Assembly: GCA_021741765.1 (NCBI GenBank)
Contig: JAIOXH010000003.1
Span: 1-35,120 of the forward strand
Direction of reading: 5' to 3'
DNA: 35,120 nucleotides
DNA from: Aurantimicrobium sp.
Lineage (GTDB): Bacteria > Actinomycetota > Actinomycetes > Actinomycetales > Microbacteriaceae
Part shown: piece by piece, positions 10,138 to 17,343 of the stretch
How the letters are laid out: each line of letters opens with the position of its first letter
Numbering within the stretch: the stretch's first letter is position 1
Translations under genes and position numbers: made by a program
The notes under the pieces: generated by a model
Seen by the model: only the letters and a program-made list of their open reading frames with translations
What the model was told of the DNA's origin: nothing
Database searches by the model: none

Positions 10138-11856
10138 ATGAAACACGCATGGAATCGGCTCGGCTCTCCCGATGCAATCAGCTGGATTATGGTTGTGCTG
10201 CTTCTCGTTCAATTAGCTTCGGGCTCCCTCGTTGCGCCATTCACCGACCTCAATGGTCGCATTTTCGAGTTTCTCGCCGTGCGCATCACCTCCGTCTTGG
10301 TGATCAGCGCCGTCTTAGGTCTGGGCAAGATGCTCCTGCTACAGGTTGCGCGAAAGCATCCAATGCCGCTCCTCACGCTTGGCATTTTTGCGGTGGCCAC
10401 CGTCGTCGGCTCCGTGACTCAGAATTGGCTACTCATCGTTACCCAATTCACCGATCAGTGGACAATTGGACAACGACTGATCGTGGCCATCCCCGGTCTT
10501 TTCGGGTTCCTTCTTGTCTCGGGAATTCTCATCTCACTGGCTCGTGAACTGGCACGAAATAACCAGGAGCTGGCAAAGACGGCCGAGGAGCTCATCGCCA
10601 TACGCACCGAAGCCTCAGTGCGCATCGAGCAGCGCAAAAGTGAACTTGTATCGACCGTGCGCGAGCAACTCGAGCAATCGCTTTCGAGAATGAAAACGCT
10701 CGGTCGCGCCGACATTTCTGCCGAACTGAATCACCTGGTCGACGATGTGATACGGCCATTGAGTTTTCAAATCTCGAACGAGGTCAACACCTATCAGCCC
10801 CGCTCGGTTGTTGTCGCTAGCCCACGAATCTCGTGGCGCGTCCTCATGGCCAAAGCAATGAGGACCAATCCGGCGCATCCCTTCTCTGCTGCGATCTGGC
10901 TTGGACTTCTTGTCGGGACCTTTCTCATGCCGACTTTGGGTCTGCGCGGGTTGGTCACTGCGACCGCACTCGCCGCCATCACGTTCGTTGGCCTCACCGT
11001 TGTGCGTTTGTTGTGGCCGATTCTGCCTCAGAGAATGCCGGTGGCTGCGCGAGCATCCAGCTTTGCGGTTATCACCATAGGACTGATGGCCATGTGCCCG
11101 CCGGTAATGGAAGCACTGTCGGGCTATGGGTTCACAGCCGCGACTGTATACGTCGGATGGATCGTGCTCGGTAGCTCCCTGGTCTGGACTGTCACACTTG
11201 TGTTTAGTGTTCGCGACACTTTGCGCTCCACTCGCGAAACGCTACTTACGACCGTTGACGAGCTTAAGCGAGAGGTGATTCAGCTCAACACCGAGATGCG
11301 ACGCCTACAAAAGGGAATCTCGCGATTGCTCCACGGGCCGGTTCAACAGATTGTTTCAGCAGCCATACATCGGTTAGGAAACGGCAACAATGGCTCTGAA
11401 GCGGATTCGCGGATAACTGATTTGCAGGCGAGCATTGCGTCCTCAATCCAGTTGCTCAATGAGCCGCTCGAAGCCAGCATCGACCTCGACACGGCTATTA
11501 GCGACTTCGTCGAGTTGTGGGATGGGGTCGTCAAGATTTCACTCGACTTTCCGGTCGAGACCCGGTCACGACTTCTTCAGGAGCCAGTTGCGACGAGCGC
11601 CATCGTAGAGCTCATTCGCGAGGGGTGTGGAAACGCAATACGTCATGGTGAGGCAAAGCACATTTACGTGCAAGTCTCAATTGATGACAGTGACAACACC
11701 TGCAGGCTTATCGTGAAAAACGACGGTACACCGCTAACGACATCGCCACGGCCCGGATTGGGTAGCCAGATTTTTGACGATCTATGCCTGAGCTGGTTGC
11801 GAACGCAGGCCGGGGAACTCGTGAAGCTGGAAGCACTCCTACCGCTGGCGCGCTAG
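10138..11856 (+). CDS. Membrane sensor histidine kinase
   Basis: A 572-residue membrane kinase with two separate membrane modules. About four hydrophobic helices lie at 15-135, then a cytoplasmic-looking coiled coil and loop at ~135-240, a second set of about four helices at ~250-357, another coiled coil (~358-395), and the kinase core. The phosphoacceptor region is SRLLHGPVQQIV with His399, a HisKA_3-like motif in which Gly replaces the usual Asp/Glu after His. The ATPase domain has the N-box EGCGNAIRHG (Asn499) and a G-box PGLGSQIF (539-546). AAAAAGG precedes the ATG. The stop codon shares CTAG (11853-11856) with the convergent surface-protein gene. No extracellular sensor domain is obvious, so the signal may be in the membrane. 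Confidence 0.88.
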   Translation: MKHAWNRLGSPDAISWIMVVLLLVQLASGSLVAPFTDLNGRIFEFLAVRITSVLVISAVLGLGKMLLLQVARKHPMPLLTLGIFAVATVVGSVTQNWLLIVTQFTDQWTIGQRLIVAIPGLFGFLLVSGILISLARELARNNQELAKTAEELIAIRTEASVRIEQRKSELVSTVREQLEQSLSRMKTLGRADISAELNHLVDDVIRPLSFQISNEVNTYQPRSVVVASPRISWRVLMAKAMRTNPAHPFSAAIWLGLLVGTFLMPTLGLRGLVTATALAAITFVGLTVVRLLWPILPQRMPVAARASSFAVITIGLMAMCPPVMEALSGYGFTAATVYVGWIVLGSSLVWTVTLVFSVRDTLRSTRETLLTTVDELKREVIQLNTEMRRLQKGISRLLHGPVQQIVSAAIHRLGNGNNGSEADSRITDLQASIASSIQLLNEPLEASIDLDTAISDFVELWDGVVKISLDFPVETRSRLLQEPVATSAIVELIREGCGNAIRHGEAKHIYVQVSIDDSDNTCRLIVKNDGTPLTTSPRPGLGSQIFDDLCLSWLRTQAGELVKLEALLPLAR

Positions 11857-12572
11857 CGCCTCGCAAGCCTGCGCGCGAACACCATCCCGCTACCAAGCAA
11901 CATGATGCCACCTGCGAGAACTACGCTCAGCCAGACGTTCGATGCTCCCGTGTTAGCCAGGGTCGAGCCTGATTGGGCTCCCCAAACAGCAAAGAGCGAG
12001 ATATCCGAAGTCAAATTAATTGTTGCCGCGTCTGCGAATGCAACGATTCCCGCATCAGCGTTTGCTTGGCTGGTCGCCCATCCCATGAAGGTCATATCGT
12101 CTCGAGTGATCGTATTTGTCGGGAGCGTGAGACTTCCGGGCCCGGTTGAAGGTGGAATTGCGCCTGTGCCACCATTCGGGTTGAACGAGACTGTGTGACC
12201 TCCGGACAACGTGATGAACCTCAGGTGGACAAAATGAACGCCGTCTCCATACATAATTTTAAATGTTTTTCGAAAAACAACATCCGCGGCGGCGAATGTT
12301 CGCGAAAGCGTGCCCGACAATGCCAAGTCATTGGACAGGGCAGGATTCCAATCGTTCCAATAAGCTTCGCGGCAGGTACCTGTGTCGAAGATGAAGGTCA
12401 CATCCTGTCCCGCTTGAATAAGAATGTCGGTGTAATACTCATCGGCCTTAATTACCCCGCAAGCGACATTCTGGACGTGCGGAGCCAGTGCCAGTGCCGG
12501 CGAAGCGACGAATGTGGTTGCGCCGACCAGAGCGGCACCAATGAATGACGAGACAAGCCTGAGGGAACGCAC
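11853..12572 (-). CDS. LANTG-anchored surface protein with InlB B-type repeat
   Basis: A secreted, wall-attached protein. From the GTG at 12572 it has 239 residues: a signal peptide (about 1-28, ending ASPALA), a small novel-looking domain with Cys38 and Cys67 that could pair, one Listeria/Bacteroides-type InlB B repeat (~127-197, with FNPNGGTG and MTFMGWATS), the sorting motif LANTG at 205-209, a hydrophobic helix and an ARRLARR tail. LAxTG is the motif I associate with actinobacterial class E sortases. The start is chosen because AAGAAGG lies 7 nt upstream and gives a normal signal peptide. In-frame ATGs at 12641 and 12659 would lengthen the N-terminus. DNA here is more AT-rich than the flanks. 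No sortase gene is in the window. Confidence 0.85.
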   Translation of the reverse strand: MRSLRLVSSFIGAALVGATTFVASPALALAPHVQNVACGVIKADEYYTDILIQAGQDVTFIFDTGTCREAYWNDWNPALSNDLALSGTLSRTFAAADVVFRKTFKIMYGDGVHFVHLRFITLSGGHTVSFNPNGGTGAIPPSTGPGSLTLPTNTITRDDMTFMGWATSQANADAGIVAFADAATINLTSDISLFAVWGAQSGSTLANTGASNVWLSVVLAGGIMLLGSGMVFARRLARR

Positions 12573-12838
12573 AGGGGTCACCTTCTTTCGCGAAGTGGCG
12601 GGAATTGATACGGCTCCAGCCACAAAAAGTTTTCTGGTCATTGACTTTCCTGCCCTCATTGCTCACGCGATTCTCGTGGCACGAAATTAGCAGGGGGCTA
12701 AATTTCTTCCTTCGGACTAGTGGTGCCTGCCCCACTCGGCTCATTGGTCGGGGTGCGCCGCACGGCTCGACGTTGCATCCTGTCAACGCAGTGCGTTGAC
12801 CCGGCAACGTCTCGAACCGGCGGGACCCCCTGACACCA
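12573..12838. other. Gap between the surface-protein gene and the tRNA-Pro terminator
   Basis: No gene is supported here. It holds the presumed leader of the surface protein (minus strand), including a stem GAAATTAGC (12683-12691) / GCTAAATTTC (12697-12706) with one bulged base, and the palindromic repeat described next. I see no convincing promoter for the surface protein. Confidence 0.5.
12744..12815. repeat. Diverged compound palindromic repeat related to the 9.3-kb array
   Basis: The first part, CGGGGTGCGCCGCACGGCT (12749-12767), is identical to 9318-9336. It is followed by a compound hairpin: outer stem GACGTTGC (12769-12776) with GCAACGTC (12804-12811), and an inner perfect palindrome GTCAACGCA-G-TGCGTTGAC (12782-12800). 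It also ends in TCGAA, like the 34-nt repeats. The leading TTGGTCGGGGTG (12744-12755) equals the 3' end of tRNA-Pro read on this strand. It is clearly a diverged member of the same repeat family in the same orientation. Confidence 0.8.
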
Positions 12839-12885
12839 ACGAAAAAAGTGAGCTACCGACCCATGAAGGGTCGGCTGCTCACTTT
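12839..12885 (-). terminator. Intrinsic terminator of tRNA-Pro
   Basis: Outer arms AAAGTGAGC (12845-12853) and GCTCACTTT (12877-12885) and inner arms CCGACCC (12856-12862) and GGGTCGG (12868-12874) make a long stem with small internal bulges. On the minus strand it is followed by TTTTTTC. It begins at the last base of the tRNA CCA end, so it terminates the tRNA transcript directly. Confidence 0.9.
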
Positions 12886-12961
12886 GGTCGGGGTGACAGG
12901 ATTTGAACCTGCGGCCTCGTCGTCCCGAACGACGCGCGCTACCAAGCTGCGCCACACCCCG
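12885..12961 (-). tRNA. tRNA-Pro(CGG)
   Basis: A 77-nt cloverleaf on the minus strand, CCA encoded. The acceptor CGGGGTG pairs with CACCCCG, the discriminator is A, and the D-arm is GCGC...GCGC. The anticodon stem CGTCG/CGACG encloses TTCGGGA, which gives anticodon CGG. The T-arm has GTTCAAAT. A TATACT -10 lies just upstream and a strong terminator just downstream, so it is an autonomous transcription unit. Confidence 0.95.
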
Positions 12962-12975
12962 GTCAGACGTTCACA

Positions 12976-12981
12976 AGTATA
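12976..12981 (-). promoter_or_regulatory. -10 element of tRNA-Pro
   Basis: TATACT on the minus strand lies 14 nt upstream of the mature tRNA 5' end. It is close to the consensus for housekeeping sigma. No good -35 is seen at 16-18 nt, so the call rests on the -10 and its position. Confidence 0.5.
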
Positions 12982-13038
12982 CGAGGGATGCGCCCCACGG
13001 ACGCCACGGAGCAGGAGGGCCGCCGCCCGACGGGCAGC

Positions 13039-14001
13039 TCAGTTAGCGATGAACTCGGGGCCGGCCAGATCAATCACCGATGCTTCCGGGGGGCACGCAA
13101 AACGTATCGGCGCGTATATGGACGTTCCGAGCCCGGCGGAAACGTTGAGCAGCGAAACATGGCCACCCCCTTGCCAGGTGGAGAATCCACTGGCCTGTCG
13201 TCGGGGGATATCGCAGTTGGTCACCAGAGCGCCCACCCCGGGCACGCACACCTGACCGCCGTGCGTGTGACCGGCCACAATGATGTCTGCCCCGTTGGAC
13301 GAGAACTGATTGAGGATGCGTCGGTAGGGGGCGTGCGTCACTCCAATGGTGAGGCTCGCTGATTCGCGGGCTGCTCCCGATCTACTGGACGCGTCGTCAA
13401 TGCGGAGATCGTCCAACTGGGTTAATGCTTCATCGCACCGGTCATATTGAATGTGCGGATCATCCACGCCCACCAGGTCGACGGTTACTCCAGCCACGGT
13501 AAGCCGGCTCGCACCATTGTTGATGTCGTGCCAGCCGAGGTCGTTGACGAGGAACGCCCGCAGGGCATCCGTGTTGAGGCGTGCGGGTTTCTTTTTGATG
13601 CGCGACGGCCCGGCGAAGTAGGCGAAGGGATTCTTGGGTTGCGAAACAAAGTAGTCATTAGAACCAAACACGAACGCTCCCGGCACGCCCGCGAAGCCCT
13701 CGAGGGCCTCTTTAACGCGCGGGAGGGCATCGGGGTGTCCGAGGAAATCGCCCGTAGCAATCACGAGCTCCGGTGAAAGATCTCTGAGGGTGCGAACCCA
13801 GGTGGCCTTGTCTCGTTGCCAAGGCGCCGTGTGCATGTCGGACAGGTGCAGGATACGAAGTGACGCGCGCCCCAGGCTTTCGATGCGGGCCTGTTGCGTG
13901 CGCAGAGTAAACATGCGGCGCTCGACGAGCGTGCCCCACGCGAGTGCACCACCGGCAACGAGACCGAGTGCGATGCCGATGGCGCCCGCGGTGCCTGTCA
14001 C
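13039..14001 (-). CDS. Membrane-anchored metallophosphoesterase (YkuE-like)
   Basis: A 320-residue binuclear-metal phosphoesterase. An N-terminal hydrophobic segment (~5-25) probably anchors it. Metal ligands are visible: Asp55 and His57 in HLSDMHTAP, Asp85 in TGDFLGH, Asn115 in GSNDYF, His223 in THAPYRR, and His245 and His247 in AGHTHGGQ. The motif has GSND where classical enzymes have GNHD, as is common in this subgroup. The start is GTG with a weak ribosome site, 6 bp after the stop of the PBP gene, so the two form an operon. Mycobacterium tuberculosis has the same order (ponA2 followed by Rv3683), which suggests a cell-envelope role. Substrate unknown. Confidence 0.9.
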   Translation of the reverse strand: MTGTAGAIGIALGLVAGGALAWGTLVERRMFTLRTQQARIESLGRASLRILHLSDMHTAPWQRDKATWVRTLRDLSPELVIATGDFLGHPDALPRVKEALEGFAGVPGAFVFGSNDYFVSQPKNPFAYFAGPSRIKKKPARLNTDALRAFLVNDLGWHDINNGASRLTVAGVTVDLVGVDDPHIQYDRCDEALTQLDDLRIDDASSRSGAARESASLTIGVTHAPYRRILNQFSSNGADIIVAGHTHGGQVCVPGVGALVTNCDIPRRQASGFSTWQGGGHVSLLNVSAGLGTSIYAPIRFACPPEASVIDLAGPEFIAN

Positions 14002-14007
14002 GAGAAA

Positions 14008-16587
14008 CTAGCCCTGGACGGTCAGCGTCACCGTGGCCCCGGGACGCGCGAATCCACCGTTGGGGGATTGGCGAATCACTTTTCCGATATTGGGGTTGGG
14101 GCACGCCGTTGGCGTGGGTGTGGGTGTGGGTGTGGGCCCGCCCCCACCGTCATCCGAGCACGTGGGAGGATCGGCGTAGACGACCCTGACGTTCCAGCCA
14201 CCGCTCAGCAGGCTGCTCCTACCGGCAGCTTCCGTCTGACCAATAACGCTCGGTGGTCCGGCAACTTGAAGGCCGTTGCTGAGGCAAATATTGACCACGG
14301 TGCCCGTGGGTTGGGTCGTTCCTGCAGCAGGAACCGTTGACTCAATCCTGCCGCTGATCTCGCGGCCATCAATCGTGCCACAGGAGCCGTCCACGGCGAG
14401 GTCGACGCTTTCGAGAAGCTTGATGCCGTCTTCGAGAGTGAGCCCCGAAACATCCGGGACGACGGCGTTCCGACCACCCAGGAGGTTGGCAGGCGGACCC
14501 GCCCAATCGGTGCCACCGAAGAGAGCGTTGGCCAACGTCATGATGGGTCGCATGATTCGGTGACGCGCTGTACTTGCCGCGCCCGTGGTCAACGATCGGC
14601 CCGTCAGGCTGGAGAAGCCCACAGTGTTGCCTACCCACACCGCGGTGGTCACGCTGGTCGTTGACGCAATGACCCACGTTTGGTTGTAGTCGTCATTAGA
14701 ACCTGTCTTACCCATGATGGGAACGCCGTCGCGCGGGTTTGATGCGGTCGCCGTGCCGCTCGCGATCGGGGCCTTGAGCGCCACCACCATCGCGTTGGCC
14801 ACGTCAGGTGTTACGGCTTGGGTGCACGTGGTCTTGGGCACCGGAATCTCCACGCCGTTTTGGTCCAGGACTTTGTCGATGGCGATGGGGGTACACACGC
14901 GGCCCTGGTTGGCCATTCCGGCATAAGCGGTGGCCATCGTGAGCGGCGAGATTTCTTGCGTTCCGAGGACGTCTGAGGGTGCCTCGCCGAGCACGTTGCC
15001 GTCAGCGCGGTGCACACCGAAGGCCTCGGCGGTTTGCTTAATGTCGCAGAGATCGAGCTTCAGGGCCATCGAAATGTACGCCAAGTTGATGGAGGCTTCC
15101 GTGGCGGTGATAACCGACACTGGGCCCTCGAAGGTACCCGAGTCGTTCTTTGGGTTCCAGTCGGCACCACCCACCCCTTGGCACTTGTCTGTGAACTTGT
15201 TCATGGGGAGGGGGCGTGGACGTGGGTCGACCATTTCGGAGAGGCCGCGCCCACTCTTAAGCCACTGGGCGAGAGTAAACGCCTTGTAGGTTGACGCCGC
15301 CTGGAAACCGGACGACCCGCCATAGTCTTTGTCGGTGCTGTAGTTGATCGAGGTGAAGTTGCCGCCGGAGGCCGCGAGGTCGGGGTCGTTCGTGTAGTCC
15401 TTGCTCTGCGCCATCGCCAAGATTCGCCCCGTGTTGGCTTGAACAGTGACGGCCGCACCGGCGATATTTCCCCAGTCAACGACGGTCGGAATATTGCTGT
15501 TGATCGCCTGACTGGCGGTCTGCTGGAGGGGAAGGTTCAGGGAGCTGTAAATCTTCCACCCACCGCGTTGGAAGGCGTTCCAACGTTCATCTTCCGTTTC
15601 GCCGAAGGCCTTGTCGTTTTTGATCACCCAGGTGATGTAGTCGCAGAAGTAAGCGGCGCCATCTGGTGCCGTCTGGCATCCCGTAGATGCTTCCGTCAGA
15701 GTGAGCTTCAACGGAGTCTTCACCGCTGTGTCGTGCTCCTTCTGAGTTATTTTGCCGTTCTCAAGCATGCGCGCCAAAATGTAGTTGCGACGGTCCTTGT
15801 TGTCTTGTTCGTTCTCTTCGATGTCGGGCCGATACGCGCTCGGGTTGTTGATGATGGCGATGAGCGTTGCCGCCTCGGCCAGCGTGACATCTTTGGCCGA
15901 CTTTCCGAAGTAGTAGCGGGCGGCGGCCTGAACGCCGTAGACGCGACCGCCAAAGGGCGTGATGTTGAGGTACCCCTCCAGAATCTGATTCTTGGTGTAC
16001 TTCTGCTCGACGCCGACGGAGAGCTTCATCTCTTTGAGCTTGCGATCTACCGAAACCTGCGTGGCCTCGTTGTAGGCGGCCTTGCGCTCCACCGGGTCGG
16101 CGATGTCTTCGGCTTTCTGCACCAGCACATTCTTGACATACTGCTGCGTAATCGACGAACCACCCTGTGACGAGCCGGAGAGGGCGTTGGAGAGAATGGC
16201 GCGGATCGTTCCGTAAAGGTCGACACCGCCGTGATCAAAGAACCTGGGGTCTTCTGACGCTATGGCGGCGTTCTTGAGGAAGGGGGAGACGTTCGCCAGT
16301 GTTACGTCTTCGCGGTTCTGCGCGTAGAACGTGGCCAGGACGACGGGTTGGCCGTCAGGACCGGTGGCATAAATCGTTGACTTCTGCGCGAGGTCACCGA
16401 TCTCCAGGTATTCGGGTAGGTTGTCGAAGATGCCGAGCGTGCTGTTGGCCGTGAGCCCGGCGACCGCGATAGCTGGAGTAACCGAGGACGCAACGAGAAC
16501 GGCTGCTATGGCGCTCATTCCCACAAAGGCGGCTATTCCGCCGGCGGCCCCCGAGCGTTGACGTTTTTCACGTACCTTGGCAAACAT
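14008..16587 (-). CDS. Bifunctional class A penicillin-binding protein with PASTA domains (PonA2-like)
   Basis: Polymerises glycan strands and cross-links peptidoglycan. The protein has 859 residues from ATG 16587: a cytoplasmic tail, one membrane helix (~20-45), then the transglycosylase domain with catalytic Glu112 in SEDPRFFDHGG and the GGSSITQQ motif. The transpeptidase has STYK (Ser432-Lys435), SIN (499-501) and KTG (627-629). Two C-terminal PASTA-like domains (~710-776 and ~777-859) follow; the second is interrupted by a Gly-rich and (Pro-Thr)5 stretch at 818-827. I prefer ATG 16587 to an upstream TTG (16626) because a TAACCT -10 ends 7 nt before it. Followed by the metallophosphoesterase in one operon, and divergent from the DUF4177 gene. 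Confidence 0.95.
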   Translation of the reverse strand: MFAKVREKRQRSGAAGGIAAFVGMSAIAAVLVASSVTPAIAVAGLTANSTLGIFDNLPEYLEIGDLAQKSTIYATGPDGQPVVLATFYAQNREDVTLANVSPFLKNAAIASEDPRFFDHGGVDLYGTIRAILSNALSGSSQGGSSITQQYVKNVLVQKAEDIADPVERKAAYNEATQVSVDRKLKEMKLSVGVEQKYTKNQILEGYLNITPFGGRVYGVQAAARYYFGKSAKDVTLAEAATLIAIINNPSAYRPDIEENEQDNKDRRNYILARMLENGKITQKEHDTAVKTPLKLTLTEASTGCQTAPDGAAYFCDYITWVIKNDKAFGETEDERWNAFQRGGWKIYSSLNLPLQQTASQAINSNIPTVVDWGNIAGAAVTVQANTGRILAMAQSKDYTNDPDLAASGGNFTSINYSTDKDYGGSSGFQAASTYKAFTLAQWLKSGRGLSEMVDPRPRPLPMNKFTDKCQGVGGADWNPKNDSGTFEGPVSVITATEASINLAYISMALKLDLCDIKQTAEAFGVHRADGNVLGEAPSDVLGTQEISPLTMATAYAGMANQGRVCTPIAIDKVLDQNGVEIPVPKTTCTQAVTPDVANAMVVALKAPIASGTATASNPRDGVPIMGKTGSNDDYNQTWVIASTTSVTTAVWVGNTVGFSSLTGRSLTTGAASTARHRIMRPIMTLANALFGGTDWAGPPANLLGGRNAVVPDVSGLTLEDGIKLLESVDLAVDGSCGTIDGREISGRIESTVPAAGTTQPTGTVVNICLSNGLQVAGPPSVIGQTEAAGRSSLLSGGWNVRVVYADPPTCSDDGGGGPTPTPTPTPTACPNPNIGKVIRQSPNGGFARPGATVTLTVQG
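14112..14137 (-). repeat. GTGGGT hexanucleotide tandem repeat in the PBP gene
   Basis: About four units of the hexamer GTGGGT (minus strand ACCCAC) encode the alternating Pro-Thr run inside the second PASTA domain. Being a multiple of three, slippage would change the linker length without breaking the frame. Confidence 0.75.
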
Positions 16588-16594
16588 AGACTCT

Positions 16595-16600
16595 AGGTTA
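16595..16600 (-). promoter_or_regulatory. Candidate -10 of the PBP operon
   Basis: TAACCT on the minus strand fits TANNNT and ends 7 nt before the ATG at 16587, with no good Shine-Dalgarno between. The mRNA could start at the ATG (leaderless). No clear -35. Confidence 0.35.
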
Positions 16601-16637
16601 CCCGCCACAGGCTGGGAACTAGCCAAAAGGAGACCAC

Positions 16638-16796
16638 ATGAATGCCGTTTCTTGGGAATACGCCACCGTTGCGCTGACCATTCACAACCCGCAAGCCGTT
16701 TTGAACGCGTGGGGGGAAGACGGCTGGGAACTCGTCCAGATTGTGCAGGGCCCCGAAGGTGGGCTCGTCTCCTATCTCAAGCGCCCGCTCGCCTAG
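16638..16796 (+). CDS. Small DUF4177-family protein
   Basis: A 52-residue protein with the pattern WEYATV...NAWGEDGWELVQIV...GLVSYLKRP, which is the DUF4177 signature: a short beta strand, a helix ending in GWELV, and closing strands. AAAAGGAG is about 8 nt before the ATG. It is divergent from the PBP gene and 63 bp before the RidA-family gene. In mycobacteria a protein of the same size (Rv3678A) neighbours the RidA homologue Rv3678c, so the pairing is conserved. Molecular function is unknown. Confidence 0.85.
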   Translation: MNAVSWEYATVALTIHNPQAVLNAWGEDGWELVQIVQGPEGGLVSYLKRPLA

Positions 16797-16859
16797 CGTG
16801 CACTCACCCGGCAACCGTTAGGTTGAGATGATTCTGCCGCCCTCCGAAAGGTTTCTGCC

Positions 16860-17327
16860 ATGACTGTTGAATCACGCCTCGCCGAACTGGGCATCACACT
16901 TCCCGATGTTGCGGCTCCCGTGGCCGCATACGTTTCCGCGGTGATTTCCGGCAACCTCGTCTTTACCTCTGGCCAACTCCCCTTCATTTCAGGAGCCTTA
17001 CCGGCTACGGGCAAAGTTGGCGATGGACACGGTCTTGTTCCCGCGGCCGATGCCAAAGACTACGCTCGCGTGGCGATTCTCAATGCGCTCGCCGCTGTCA
17101 AGAGCGTTCTGGGAAGCCTCGATCGGGTAACACAGGTAGTAAAGGTGACGGGCTTCGTCGCATCTGTTCCCGAATTTACAGGTCAGCCGGGCGTCATCAA
17201 CGGCGCTTCTGAGCTGCTCGGAGAAATCTTTGGGGAACAGGGCGCCCACGCACGTTCCGCTGTTGGTGTGCCCGTCTTACCGCTGGATTCACCGGTGGAG
17301 ATTGAGATTATCGTCGCGTTCGAGTGA
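16860..17327 (+). CDS. RidA/YjgF/UK114-family protein
   Basis: A 155-residue protein of the RidA superfamily, whose best-known members hydrolyse reactive enamine/imine intermediates released by PLP enzymes. The fold signature is visible: YVSAVISGNLVFTSGQLPF near the N-terminus, a central ILNALAAVKSVLGSLDRVTQVVKVTGFVA helix-strand unit, and a C-terminal ARSAVGVPVLPLDSPVEIEIIVAFE segment. In place of the catalytic Arg motif of canonical RidA it has ARSAVGV, so deaminase activity is plausible but unproven; this longer subgroup may differ. GAAAGG precedes the ATG. It likely shares a transcript with the DUF4177 gene and converges on acs, with only 16 bp between and no obvious terminator. Confidence 0.88.
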   Translation: MTVESRLAELGITLPDVAAPVAAYVSAVISGNLVFTSGQLPFISGALPATGKVGDGHGLVPAADAKDYARVAILNALAAVKSVLGSLDRVTQVVKVTGFVASVPEFTGQPGVINGASELLGEIFGEQGAHARSAVGVPVLPLDSPVEIEIIVAFE

Positions 17328-17343
17328 GTCGCGATTGCACGAT

